A stretch of DNA of 28,385 bases from a virus. Positions 14,088 to 21,838 of this stretch are shown here, in pieces (within the stretch, counting starts at the first letter, position 1; each line of letters opens with the position of its first letter). The stretch lies in IMG/VR virus record IMGVR_UViG_3300048772_000237, positions 1 through 28,385 of that record. One strand, written 5' to 3'. The notes beneath the pieces are model-generated. The model made no database searches. It was not told the DNA's origin and saw nothing but the letters and a program-made list of their open reading frames with translations. The position numbers and the translations under genes were made by a program.

Positions 14088-15336
14088 AGCTTGGTTGTCC
14101 TCCCGCGCCCATAGCGCTTGATTTGGCTTTCGTTCTTCGTCTCACTGCGGAGGGACTGGCAACCTTGCAGACGTAGACCTCTCGTCCCCCCACCGTCTTA
14201 GATTCCACAACTCCCCCATCTCTCAACGTGGTCATAATCACATCAAGCTCTGGGCTAGTGCAGTCTCTCCACACCACACTTTGTATTTGTTTTATTGTTG
14301 CGGCCCCCTTTACTTCGATAAATTGGATTACTTTGTCCATGGTGTTGACCATCTCACTTTCGCCTACAGAGCGAAAGACAATTTTCAAGTCTGCTCGTAC
14401 ATCTGAGGTCATGTCATCAGCTTCCTCAAGCATCTCCTTCGTAATCACGAGATCGTCGGAGCGCGAAGCAGCTATTGACATAGCGAGCTTGGAGGCGTTG
14501 GCCCATCGTGAGATGCTGTAGTGAGTTGTCGCCTCATCTGCATCTGCATCTATAATGAATCGCTCATTCCAAAGTTTCTCAAACATTGGCCTGGCGAGGT
14601 TGTCAAACTTGTACTCACCGCGAAGCTGCGCGATGCGTCTGAGATCGTCTATGAAGGGCTCAATAACTTTATCCCAGTCAATCGGATCAGGCCAGGCGTT
14701 GGACTGTTTACTTTCCCGAGCAAACACAAAATTGACCCGTCTGGTAAATCCACCTCCAATTGCACTTGGGGGTACGGCTGCCTTGAGCCACTCTGGGGCA
14801 CATCCCGAAAGGATGCACGGACAGGGATCCGTAATTGTGACAAGTCCTTTACCCCTGGTCGCATACATATTGGGTCCGACGTTGGCATCCCACAAATCTG
14901 CAAGGTCAGGTAGTTCATCTTCTGGAAATCTCAAAAATACACTTAGCTCAGGCGCAATGATAATGCACGCTGAGTCTGTGCCCACAGCGATGCCGCCGGA
15001 GGCGGTTGTGTTGGTGGTGGGGAAGCCTTTGGCCATGGTGTCTTTGATCCACTCAATCGTCAAGCGATCAGAAAGCACATTGGCTGTGTTGGCTTTGCGA
15101 AGCGCCCTGCTCACTGGAAAGATTGCCTCACCTTTGCCAATCCCAGGTCTCCCCACCAAAGTAACAAAAATGTTTGGCATCAAACGCCATGTGCCACGGC
15201 TTATGAACACGTGGCGTTTTAGCGTGGCTGCTACGCATGTTGCGGCTGCCCAATAGTTGTACTGCTCTGGGGCCGCAACATATCGAGCAACTGTTGCCGC
15301 GTATTCTGTGATCCAATTCTTGTGATGTCGTGGCAT
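14074..15336 (-). CDS. Replicative ATPase/helicase, DUF3987-like
   Basis: A 420-residue P-loop protein. An N-terminal helical segment (NWITEYAATVARYVAAPEQYNYW) precedes RHVFISRGTWRLMPNIFVTLVG, the Walker A GRPGIGKG (62-69) and a Walker B-like SACIIIAPEL (122-131). ITDPCPCILSGC and GGGFTRRVNFVF correspond to sensor and Arg-finger regions of the DUF3987 group. The C-terminal 90 residues look like a winged helix (ATIKQIQSVVW, LDVIMTTLRDGGVVESKTV) and a basic tail. These proteins usually lie beside phage DNA polymerases and are thought to act as helicases. No primase domain is present. The start overlaps the polymerase gene by 106 bases, but the N-terminus is family-like, so the start is probably right. 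Confidence 0.75.
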   Translation of the reverse strand: MPRHHKNWITEYAATVARYVAAPEQYNYWAAATCVAATLKRHVFISRGTWRLMPNIFVTLVGRPGIGKGEAIFPVSRALRKANTANVLSDRLTIEWIKDTMAKGFPTTNTTASGGIAVGTDSACIIIAPELSVFLRFPEDELPDLADLWDANVGPNMYATRGKGLVTITDPCPCILSGCAPEWLKAAVPPSAIGGGFTRRVNFVFARESKQSNAWPDPIDWDKVIEPFIDDLRRIAQLRGEYKFDNLARPMFEKLWNERFIIDADADEATTHYSISRWANASKLAMSIAASRSDDLVITKEMLEEADDMTSDVRADLKIVFRSVGESEMVNTMDKVIQFIEVKGAATIKQIQSVVWRDCTSPELDVIMTTLRDGGVVESKTVGGREVYVCKVASPSAVRRRTKAKSSAMGAGGQPSYGII

Positions 15337-17846
15337 TCTTTAAGATTCCCTAAATTATAGCCCATCATAAATTCGAGAGGAATGTTGATCTTGGTGCCAT
15401 GTGGGAATATGATTGTTCTGTTGAACGCAGCTTTGAGTGCCGCGAAGCCCTCAGAGATGTGCTCAGGGTCATCAAGGACTTCAATCTTGATTGCGTCGTG
15501 GTCGTCTGAGAGAACTGCGAAGCCTCGCCTCTCAATCTCCACAAACGCCATGCCTGTGTTGTCACCTACGGTGCTTTGTGGAATCTGAGCGTAGGCGCTC
15601 TTGATGACATCATAGTTTGAGGAGTTAGGGCGAAGCCCGGAGAAGTATCTTTCACGGCCGAAGGGGGTGACAAGAGTACGAGTCTTTCGTATGGTATCCT
15701 CCACGTACTTGTGAAACACACCCTTGATGTCAGGCTCAAACTCATGGAACTTCTGGAGAAGGAAGGTGGTGTGCGAGACAAGCATCTGAATCCCCGTTTC
15801 AACAAGCATCACCTCGCTCATGCGAAAGGCTTCCATCCCATAGTTGCCTGCATGACGAGTCTTTTTGCCTGCGTAGTAGTACATCCCCGCTTTGTCAATG
15901 TCGCTCTCAGGTTTGGCGAAGAGATATGCAGCGAGACGTTTGTGACGATTTATGCCTGCACGAAGCTCCTCAAGCCCCACATCGGAACCCCCGTTGTCTA
16001 CAATGAGGGCCTGCACCACCCAATCCTCTGCGCCCTTCTGATCTGCCTCCAAAATTATACACCCAGGACGTGCAACATAACACTCACGTAGTCGTAATCC
16101 GAGATCGGAGTGTTTGGGGATATTTTGGAGGTTTGTGCCAAAGCCGAATACATTCTCAGCCGAGCTAAGTCGTCCTGTGATTGTGCCAGCGGCGTTGTAG
16201 GAACTGAAAAGGATGTTGTTGTGAAGGTTGGCATCTATGTTGGTCCCCTTGATCTTGTTGAGTTCTCGAATGTCCAAGACTAGCTTGGGGAGCTTGTCTT
16301 GTGGGTGATCTATGGCTATTTTGAGGAGCGCCGTTTCGTCAACGGTCGGGGTGCCACGCCCTCTCTTGATCGGGACTTTGATGCCACGAGCTTGGAGGAC
16401 TTCAATAAGTTGCTTGGAAGAAGCAATGTTAACAACTTCACCAACTTTGCAGTTTGCCCCAACAGCAACTTTTTTAACCGTGAGTTCGCTGGAGTCCCCC
16501 TTTTTGCAGGAAGCAACTGGCTTGCCAACAAGAGCTTCTGCCTCTTTGCATTTTGTCTCAATATCTGAGATAACACTTTTGTGAAGGGCGAGGATTTTGG
16601 CAGGGTCAGTAGCATAGCCTCGTAACTCTGCGGAAAGTAATGCACGATTTCTTTGGATTTCATACTCGTAGAAGTCCCAGAGTTTTCTTTCATGCAGCTC
16701 CTTCTCTATAGCAAGCCACACTTCATGTGTGATTGCGGCGTCTTTGGCGTTGTAGCGGGCCTTTGAACTCGGATTCTCTTTGGCGCTCCACAGTTTGCCT
16801 TCATCTTTGAAGTAGGGCTCACGAGTGTATTGCATGGCGGTGAATTGGAGTTTGTGCTCCAGCTCAACCCAAAGGACGTGATGCGCGATTAGGGTGTCAT
16901 TGAAGTTCTGGCGCTGTGGACGGAAGCCCAACTCCATTGCCCAATGCCAATCAAAGCTCAGAGCATTCTGGCCGATGATTGGCTTGGTGCGAAGAATTTG
17001 GTCAACGAGCCGCCATATTTTCACAAGACTCACCTCGTCATACTCGAAGAGCATAAATGACATTGCATCCCAAGGTGATTTCGTGAATGCCATCATATCC
17101 GGGGCGATGTAGTGGGTCTTGTTTTTCACACGCCGCCCAGTCAACTCAATGTCCCAACTCGTCGGTCCCTTTTGTAGCAGCACTTCTCTGAGATAGTCTA
17201 TTGTGTCATGAGGCGAAGCCCCAGTTAGAAGTTGACGAGACGGCAATGCCTGGAGTTTCCCGTAGGATACAAAATAATCCAGCTCTTCTTTGGCTTTGGC
17301 AAGGCAGAGCACAGCAACTTGCCTGTCACTCCACTCTCTGAGGATATGGGCTGGGTGCTGTACAGGCACCACGTAGTGAGGCCAGGTGAGCTTGGGACTC
17401 TGTAACAACGAGCCTCGCCATTTTGTAATTTTTGTCTCATTGTCCCGTCTGTCCAGCGTGTGAGGACAGAGGAAAGCGGTAGGCGTTGCACCAAGGGTGC
17501 AGATAATGACGGGCTTATGTTCATAGAGTTGTTCAAGGAGGCAATCCTCATGAGTCTGCTTCGCAATACCAAGCTCCTCAATTCGTGCTTCGTCGTTGTC
17601 GGGAGGACGGAGGAAGAATGTGTTGGTCATCCAACATCCTGAGGATGTATTGATGCCTGCATCGTGAGCCATTCGATCAAGCTCCTTGCCTGAGGAGCCA
17701 ACGAATGGCTTGCCCTCACGATCCTCGTCCACGCCTGGCGCCTCTCCGATTAGACAGAGTGGCGCGGAGACGTTGCCTCGCGTAGCGCAGAAGTTCTTGC
17801 TTGATTGAATGGCGAGATTTCGAAGATGCACCTCTGCTGGACCCAT
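15231..17846 (-). CDS. UDG-domain/family A DNA polymerase fusion
   Basis: An 871-residue replicase. Start chosen at ATG 17846 with GGAGGTG, two bases from the previous gene's stop; the longer open frame lies inside that gene. Residues 30-180 are a family 4/5-type uracil-DNA glycosylase-like domain: LIGEAPGVDEDREGKPFVG, TNTFFLRPPDND and the PVQHPAHIL motif. The Fe-S Cys quartet of family 4 is not evident. The 3'-5' exonuclease has D232-I-E234, N294/D299 and Y365-NAKD369. The PolA core shows TITGRL and TNLQNIPK, motif A EADQKGAEDW (D602), motif B KKTRHAGNYGM and motif C with H783-D784. SPO1 polymerase has a comparable N-terminal UDG-like domain. The final 35 residues overlap the helicase gene. 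Replicase is secure; UDG activity is not. Confidence 0.93.
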   Translation of the reverse strand: MGPAEVHLRNLAIQSSKNFCATRGNVSAPLCLIGEAPGVDEDREGKPFVGSSGKELDRMAHDAGINTSSGCWMTNTFFLRPPDNDEARIEELGIAKQTHEDCLLEQLYEHKPVIICTLGATPTAFLCPHTLDRRDNETKITKWRGSLLQSPKLTWPHYVVPVQHPAHILREWSDRQVAVLCLAKAKEELDYFVSYGKLQALPSRQLLTGASPHDTIDYLREVLLQKGPTSWDIELTGRRVKNKTHYIAPDMMAFTKSPWDAMSFMLFEYDEVSLVKIWRLVDQILRTKPIIGQNALSFDWHWAMELGFRPQRQNFNDTLIAHHVLWVELEHKLQFTAMQYTREPYFKDEGKLWSAKENPSSKARYNAKDAAITHEVWLAIEKELHERKLWDFYEYEIQRNRALLSAELRGYATDPAKILALHKSVISDIETKCKEAEALVGKPVASCKKGDSSELTVKKVAVGANCKVGEVVNIASSKQLIEVLQARGIKVPIKRGRGTPTVDETALLKIAIDHPQDKLPKLVLDIRELNKIKGTNIDANLHNNILFSSYNAAGTITGRLSSAENVFGFGTNLQNIPKHSDLGLRLRECYVARPGCIILEADQKGAEDWVVQALIVDNGGSDVGLEELRAGINRHKRLAAYLFAKPESDIDKAGMYYYAGKKTRHAGNYGMEAFRMSEVMLVETGIQMLVSHTTFLLQKFHEFEPDIKGVFHKYVEDTIRKTRTLVTPFGRERYFSGLRPNSSNYDVIKSAYAQIPQSTVGDNTGMAFVEIERRGFAVLSDDHDAIKIEVLDDPEHISEGFAALKAAFNRTIIFPHGTKINIPLEFMMGYNLGNLKECHDITRIGSQNTRQQLLDMLRPQSSTTIGQPQHA

Positions 17847-17847
17847 C

Positions 17848-18219
17848 TCAATGCACCTCCGTCCTTGCCTCAGGATGTTTGCACCAAATCTCTTTGCCGT
17901 TCGCCCGCGCGAACTCAAGCTCCGCCATCACACCTTTGGATTCTCGCCAACCCTCAAGGAGCAGAACAATGATGCCATCGCAGCGCAGGATTAGTTCTTG
18001 GTCAAATTCCTTCCAGTACTCAAATGCAAACTCCCTGTTGCCAAGCGCCAAACACACTGGATGTGAATGCACAATAGAGGAAAGGCACATAACACCTTCT
18101 GTAAACAGGACTGCAACCTCTCTTACAGCAGCATCATACCGTGCTTGTCTCACTGTTGCATCTGGGTGGCTGTAGGGGGATGCCAAGTACCACAACTTCT
18201 CTGCGTCTGATTTGGACAT
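17848..18219 (-). CDS. DUF1937 family protein, nucleoside 2-deoxyribosyltransferase-like
   Basis: A 123-residue protein with the DUF1937/NDT-like order. LWYLASPYSHPDATVRQARYD forms the first strand and nucleotide-binding loop, followed by VLFTEGVMCLSSIVHSHPV, FAFEYWKEFDQELILRCDGIIVLLLEGWRESKGVMAELEFA and ANGKEIWC. The D-x-x-L-I-x-x-C-D-x-x-x-V-L and G-W-x-x-S-x-G-x-x-x-E segments match the family, whose E of SKGVMAELE corresponds to the deoxyribosyltransferase catalytic Glu position. Known relatives swap bases on deoxynucleosides or hydrolyse them. It sits between an ABC-GNAT protein and the UDG-polymerase, so a role in modified-nucleotide supply or removal is plausible. Activity is inference; family is fairly sure. 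Confidence 0.82.
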   Translation of the reverse strand: MSKSDAEKLWYLASPYSHPDATVRQARYDAAVREVAVLFTEGVMCLSSIVHSHPVCLALGNREFAFEYWKEFDQELILRCDGIIVLLLEGWRESKGVMAELEFARANGKEIWCKHPEARTEVH

Positions 18220-18222
18220 AGT

Positions 18223-19326
18223 TTATTTCCCCACAAGATCATGAGCTTGATGTAAATCCATTTGTTCGCCGCAATACTCAAAGACGGCACAACGTGAGCC
18301 TCCAAACCCTCTCACTGTGCTCGTCTGCCATAGCCTCGGTGAGAACGTCCCACTCCCCTTGGCCTGCTTCCAATCCGGACTCTTCTGATAGGAGCGGATC
18401 CAGGTGGGATGATTCGGATAGCTACGAAGACGGAACCCAAGCGCACTGTAGGCAGAGCCTACGATACTTGCGAGACGAAGGGCGATGCCCATGCCTTGCC
18501 AGTCGGGGAGGCACACCATTCGTGTGAACCCCATGATGTTGGTTACTTTGGGATGCGGACGGTAGAGTATCCCACACATCGCAGCGATACGATTCCCGAC
18601 GAAGAGGCCAAAACATCTTGCAGCTCGATTCAGCTCCACACTCATATAATGGTAGGGTGCGAATAGCTTCCAGCTCGCATATTGGATCCGAGTAACCTCG
18701 CAGTCCAATTTTGGGCGTCCTCGAAGTAACCTCCAGAAGAACGAGGATGAGGCAGGCTCGAAGACCCAATCTGGTTCGAGCCAGTCGATGATGTCGTAGT
18801 GACAGGAGGCACAGACCATCTTACGGGAGTTTGCACGGGCGTATTTGGCCACAGCGAAGGCACCGATCTTCGCGACCTGTCGATCCACAACTGAGGTGAA
18901 TTCGTCGATGGTGACGACGGGACGCTGATCTTCTAACATGCGTCGGGCAAGCTCGCACCTGAATTGCTCTCCGTTGGACAACGTGCTGAACGGCCGCATC
19001 CACGCAGGGATGGTGTTGAACCCCACGCTCTTGAAGGCGTTGACAATCTCGGAGATGCTTAGGTCTTGAGAGATGGCATCGACAACAGGGAGACTGGGCC
19101 AACTCATGGAGAGCGGCGCTCCGAAGAGCTTGTTCAACGAGAGGGTTTTGCCACTTCCGCTCGGGCCAACAATCAGCCCGATGTTCCATTCCTTTGATTC
19201 GATGGGAAGATCAGCGTTCAGGTGGACTGAGAGCTTTTCGGTGGTTGGAACTTCAAATAGACTTTCGAGCTGTTGCACTCGAATGGTGTGTTCAATCTCG
19301 GTCGTAAGTTCAAGTTCAAGTTTCAC
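18223..19326 (-). CDS. ABC-type ATPase fused to GNAT (Mom-like) acyltransferase domain
   Basis: GTG start at 19326 with AAGGAG spaced by 6. Residues 45-200 form a soluble ABC ATPase: Walker A GPSGSGKT (54-61), signature LSNGEQ (116-121), Walker B VVTIDE (137-142) and H-loop His176 in ASCHYD. No transmembrane partner is visible. Residues about 205-345 are a GNAT fold: YHYMSVELNRAARCFGLFVGNRIAAM, the acyl-CoA motif with RMVCLPDWQGMGIALRL (269-285), and a closing SYPNHPTWIRSYQKSPDW. Phage Mu Mom, which modifies adenine in DNA, is also of GNAT type, and ABC-GNAT fusions beside ParB occur in other phages (recalled, not checked). DNA-base modification or protection is therefore the best guess. The gene is between ParB and the DUF1937 gene with gaps of 9 and 3 bases. 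Confidence 0.78.
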   Translation of the reverse strand: MKLELELTTEIEHTIRVQQLESLFEVPTTEKLSVHLNADLPIESKEWNIGLIVGPSGSGKTLSLNKLFGAPLSMSWPSLPVVDAISQDLSISEIVNAFKSVGFNTIPAWMRPFSTLSNGEQFRCELARRMLEDQRPVVTIDEFTSVVDRQVAKIGAFAVAKYARANSRKMVCASCHYDIIDWLEPDWVFEPASSSFFWRLLRGRPKLDCEVTRIQYASWKLFAPYHYMSVELNRAARCFGLFVGNRIAAMCGILYRPHPKVTNIMGFTRMVCLPDWQGMGIALRLASIVGSAYSALGFRLRSYPNHPTWIRSYQKSPDWKQAKGSGTFSPRLWQTSTVRGFGGSRCAVFEYCGEQMDLHQAHDLVGK

Positions 19327-19335
19327 ACGGGCTCC

Positions 19336-20127
19336 TTACACAATAACGGCTTGGGTTTTGTAATTGCGCTTCTGGAACTCTTGCAGAAGCGCGATCTGGT
19401 CCTTCTCGTCCTTGCAGAAGATAAGGACGCGGTAGTCAAGGGCCTTCTGCGCAGCCATTTTAGCGTCATCCTGTGTAATGATCTTGCTTCTGATGGCTGC
19501 GGCCACAACCACCGCAAGACTCTGCGCCTGAGCTGCTGTTTTGGACTGATGGTTCTTAAGCTGAGGCGCGATTTTTACCATCTCTGCAAGACGAAGGTCT
19601 TGTGAGACTGTGGATGGGGCCTCACCGAGCATTGCAGCAAGTCGGCGGACGCCAAACCCCTTGATCTCCCCTGTGCGGCGCTCCTCTCGTGTCAGCCCAC
19701 CTTGAGTCACATGGCCATGAATCTTAGTCATGATTTCGAGGAGCTTTGCCTTGGCAGCAATGACCTCAGGCCAGTCCATCTGCTTGCGTTTGAGATTCTC
19801 TTCGAGTTCGATTGCACTCAAGCGTAGCTTGCCTTCATCTGTGGTGAAGGTCTCCTCACGAAGGAGCCAATCCCTACCATGCAGCAGCTCTTTCCACTTG
19901 AGGAACTTGATTGCTTTGAGGCGACGACCTCCAGCAACTAGGCGAAACACAGGGGCTTTGCCCTCGACACTTTGTTCCTGAGCAAGAATGATTGGCTGAA
20001 TGAGCCCGTACTCCTTGATCGAGGCGACAAGCTCATTGATGTCACCGTAGTCCTTACGAAAGCGGTCTCCAGCCTCGATGTCGTCAGGGGATATTGTTTG
20101 AGGTATTACAAGCTGCTCATGGGTCAT
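19336..20127 (-). CDS. ParB-like DNA-binding protein/nuclease
   Basis: A 263-residue ParB/Srx-domain protein. Residues 10-110 are the ParB N-terminal domain: DDIEAGDRFRKDYGDINELV, SIKEYGLIQPIIL, then the phosphate-binding FRLVAGGRRLKAIKFL box and ELEENLKRKQMDW. Residues about 150-180 hold a helix-turn-helix (GVRRLAAMLGEAPSTVSQDL). The C-terminus is helical. In chromosomal ParB the GGRR/GERR box binds CTP; phage relatives may act as nucleases, partition proteins or partners of base-modifying enzymes. No ParA gene is visible in the window. It overlaps the lipoprotein gene (ATGA) and is followed 9 bases later by the ABC-GNAT gene. Confidence 0.88.
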   Translation of the reverse strand: MTHEQLVIPQTISPDDIEAGDRFRKDYGDINELVASIKEYGLIQPIILAQEQSVEGKAPVFRLVAGGRRLKAIKFLKWKELLHGRDWLLREETFTTDEGKLRLSAIELEENLKRKQMDWPEVIAAKAKLLEIMTKIHGHVTQGGLTREERRTGEIKGFGVRRLAAMLGEAPSTVSQDLRLAEMVKIAPQLKNHQSKTAAQAQSLAVVVAAAIRSKIITQDDAKMAAQKALDYRVLIFCKDEKDQIALLQEFQKRNYKTQAVIV

Positions 20128-20309
20128 TTCTCACGCTCCGTAATCACCGGCACCGGCGGTACTGGCGCCCCAAATCCATCGGGTGTGAACTCGTCGTCGA
20201 AAGCGGAGGCAGGTGTTACTACGCCACTCGTAGCAACTGGGATCAATCTTACCGGCTTGTGATGGCAGCCGGACAGCATCAGCGTGAGGCCCAGCAGTAA
20301 GGTTTTCAT
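20124..20309 (-). CDS. Small proline-rich lipoprotein (61 aa)
   Basis: A clear lipoprotein signal: MKTLLLGLTLMLSGC with a lipobox ending at Cys15. The mature 47-residue chain is Pro/Val-rich (GAPVPPVPVITE). Size and proline content recall Rz1 outer-membrane spanins, but there is no paired Rz gene and it lies in the early operon, far from the lysozyme. Small phage lipoproteins also block superinfection or DNA entry. It is locked by ATGA overlaps between the Imm5-like gene and ParB, so it is certainly co-translated with early genes. Surface lipoprotein is sure; exclusion versus lysis is open. Confidence 0.78.
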   Translation of the reverse strand: MKTLLLGLTLMLSGCHHKPVRLIPVATSGVVTPASAFDDEFTPDGFGAPVPPVPVITEREK

Positions 20310-20848
20310 TTCGTTGACTCCTTGGCTTCGGGGATGCGGAGCATGGGACGAATGATCACCGCAAGTTCTTTAAGGGCTATCGCTCGGGCAGCATAAGCGT
20401 CAGCTGCGGCAGCATAGTAGACATCAGCGGCATCAGCAATGTACATAGCAGCTGCAACAGCATCATTGGGATAAGAAGCCGAGTAGGCAGCAGCCGCAGC
20501 AGCATAAGCATGAGCAATATACGCATCATCCGCCGCAGCATTTACTGCGGCAATAGTCGCTTCGCCATTAGCCCATTTCCGCGCAGTCTCAATCGCCCGT
20601 CGCGCAGCCTCAATCTGCAGCGTGTGAATTTCGGGCTTACGCACGTACTTGGGCGCAGTCTCCGCACAGGCGCAGGCGGCTAGAACAAGTTCCTGCCGTG
20701 TAGGCCAGCCATCCTTGCCACACATGAGGCAGCAAAGCCAGAACATCCAGTCGCCTCTGATGCAATCATTCCACGCTTTCGTTAGTGTCTTATAGTTTAG
20801 TGCCCAAGTTACAATTTCATCGCGTTCATCTACCCAATGTTTTTTCAT
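20306..20848 (-). CDS. Imm5-like domain protein with Ala/Tyr-rich C-terminal half
   Basis: A 180-residue protein. The N-terminal half has KAWNDCIRGDWMFWLCCL followed by RQELVLAACACAETAPKYV, which fits the Imm5-like putative immunity-protein domain (W-x-x-C-x-R-G-D-W-M-x-W, then a helix with A-C-x-C-A-E). The C-terminal half (residues 95-165) is dominated by Ala with Tyr, Asp and Ile (AHAYAAAAAAYSASY, ADAADVYYAAAADAYAARA), probably a helical repeat bundle. ATGA overlaps link it to both neighbours. Imm5-like genes protect against toxins in polymorphic toxin loci; in phages the role is unknown. Domain call moderate, function open. Confidence 0.62.
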   Translation of the reverse strand: MKKHWVDERDEIVTWALNYKTLTKAWNDCIRGDWMFWLCCLMCGKDGWPTRQELVLAACACAETAPKYVRKPEIHTLQIEAARRAIETARKWANGEATIAAVNAAADDAYIAHAYAAAAAAYSASYPNDAVAAAMYIADAADVYYAAAADAYAARAIALKELAVIIRPMLRIPEAKESTK

Positions 20849-21591
20849 TTTGTTGGCTCCTTGTCCTTCAGCTCAGCAAGCGTGGATTCGTCCGCGTCAT
20901 CGACTACCGTGATAGTACCCCACGTCGACAATACCCATTTCAATCTCGGAGGCAATCTTCTGATTTGAATGTCTACGATGTGATCTTTAGTGTCCATGAG
21001 GATGCCACCGATTTGATTGTGCCTTAGCCAGTCAGCGAGTTCGGCCCGTAGGCGCTCGCCTTCTGGCTCTGTCTCTTTGTTCTTCTCGATAACGTCAGTC
21101 GGCGGCGCAATGTGTGGCCACCTCGACCACGGCCCGGAAATCTTGGCTAATTTCAGTTGATGAACTTCCTGCGCCTTGCGGGTGACGGCAAGCTCGGCTT
21201 CGGCAAGCTCGGCTTCGGCAGCCTCGGCACGCTCAATAAGCCTCCTATTCTGTTTCAGTAGAGCCTCCAGTTGCGCTCGCAGTGGAGCGGGATGCCAGCT
21301 AAACAACTTCCGCCCTAACTCTAGGGTGATGTCAAGCATTGCTGTCGGTGTTGGCTTTGGGATAGGTGTAGGGCACCCACAGATACGCAACGTTGTAAAT
21401 CCTTCTGGAGAATGTACGTAGATTACCCCACGAAAAGAATCTATTTCTAGTGTGCAATTTTCTATTTCGATTTGTGTTGACTGCTCCCCGCTCGGCTCGG
21501 CCTGGGGCTTGGCGGGCTGCTCACGCGAGCCCATTGCAAGATCACACCGCCAGCATGAATGCTCTTTATCGTGCTCACACTTGTTGCTCAT
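20845..21591 (-). CDS. Cys/His-motif and coiled-coil protein (248 aa), unknown
   Basis: Start chosen at ATG 21591, which follows AGGAGG with 6-base spacing; the open frame extends much farther upstream but only through the neighbouring genes. The N-terminus carries C-E-H-D-K-E-H-S-C-W-R-C (residues 5-16), a likely small zinc site. Residues 35-75 look beta-rich (TQIEIENCTLEIDSFRGVIY). Residues about 105-155 form a coiled coil (LRAQLEALLKQNRRLIERAE, then AEAELAEAELAVTRKAQEV). The C-terminal part has DWLRHNQIGGILMDTKDHIV and an acidic end. No family recognised; an adaptor or DNA-associated protein is possible. ATGA overlap with the Imm5-like gene. Confidence 0.62.
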   Translation of the reverse strand: MSNKCEHDKEHSCWRCDLAMGSREQPAKPQAEPSGEQSTQIEIENCTLEIDSFRGVIYVHSPEGFTTLRICGCPTPIPKPTPTAMLDITLELGRKLFSWHPAPLRAQLEALLKQNRRLIERAEAAEAELAEAELAVTRKAQEVHQLKLAKISGPWSRWPHIAPPTDVIEKNKETEPEGERLRAELADWLRHNQIGGILMDTKDHIVDIQIRRLPPRLKWVLSTWGTITVVDDADESTLAELKDKEPTK

Positions 21592-21593
21592 TC

Positions 21594-21782
21594 TCATTCC
21601 TCCTCGAGGGGCGCCTGGTCTGGTTTTGGCGCTATGTTGGAATGTTCTCCTGAATGCCCTTGATTCAGCATACAGTAGGTCTCGGCACGCCCCTCCGAAA
21701 TTGTTATTCGGGCATGGCAGAGCATGTGGCCTGCGGGGAATGTGAGTGCGGCATTGGTTCCAGGGAGCTTGATTGTTCTCAT
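21594..21782 (-). CDS. Small protein with CxxxxGHSGEH motif (62 aa)
   Basis: ATG 21782 is preferred because AAGGA precedes it; an in-frame ATG at 21809 has only a weak GAGAG. The sequence MRTIKLPGTNAALTFPAG leads to HMLCHARITISEGRAETYC and MLNQGHSGEHSNI. The Cys-x15-Cys-MLNQ-GHSGEH pattern resembles a family of small phage and bacterial proteins with a C-x-L-x-x-GHxGxH ending, likely a metal-binding turn. The tail is Pro/Glu-rich. It ends within the ribosome site of the next gene. Function unknown. Confidence 0.5.
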   Translation of the reverse strand: MRTIKLPGTNAALTFPAGHMLCHARITISEGRAETYCMLNQGHSGEHSNIAPKPDQAPLEEE

Positions 21783-21838
21783 TTGGATTCCTTGGGGACT
21801 TATATACATGACTCTCTAACTGGTAAAGAATGAACATA

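Noticed and set aside
20124-20309. Rz1 spanin
   Set aside because: Size and proline content fit, but no Rz partner is present and the gene is in the early operon on the strand opposite to the lysozyme; left as a lipoprotein of unknown role.
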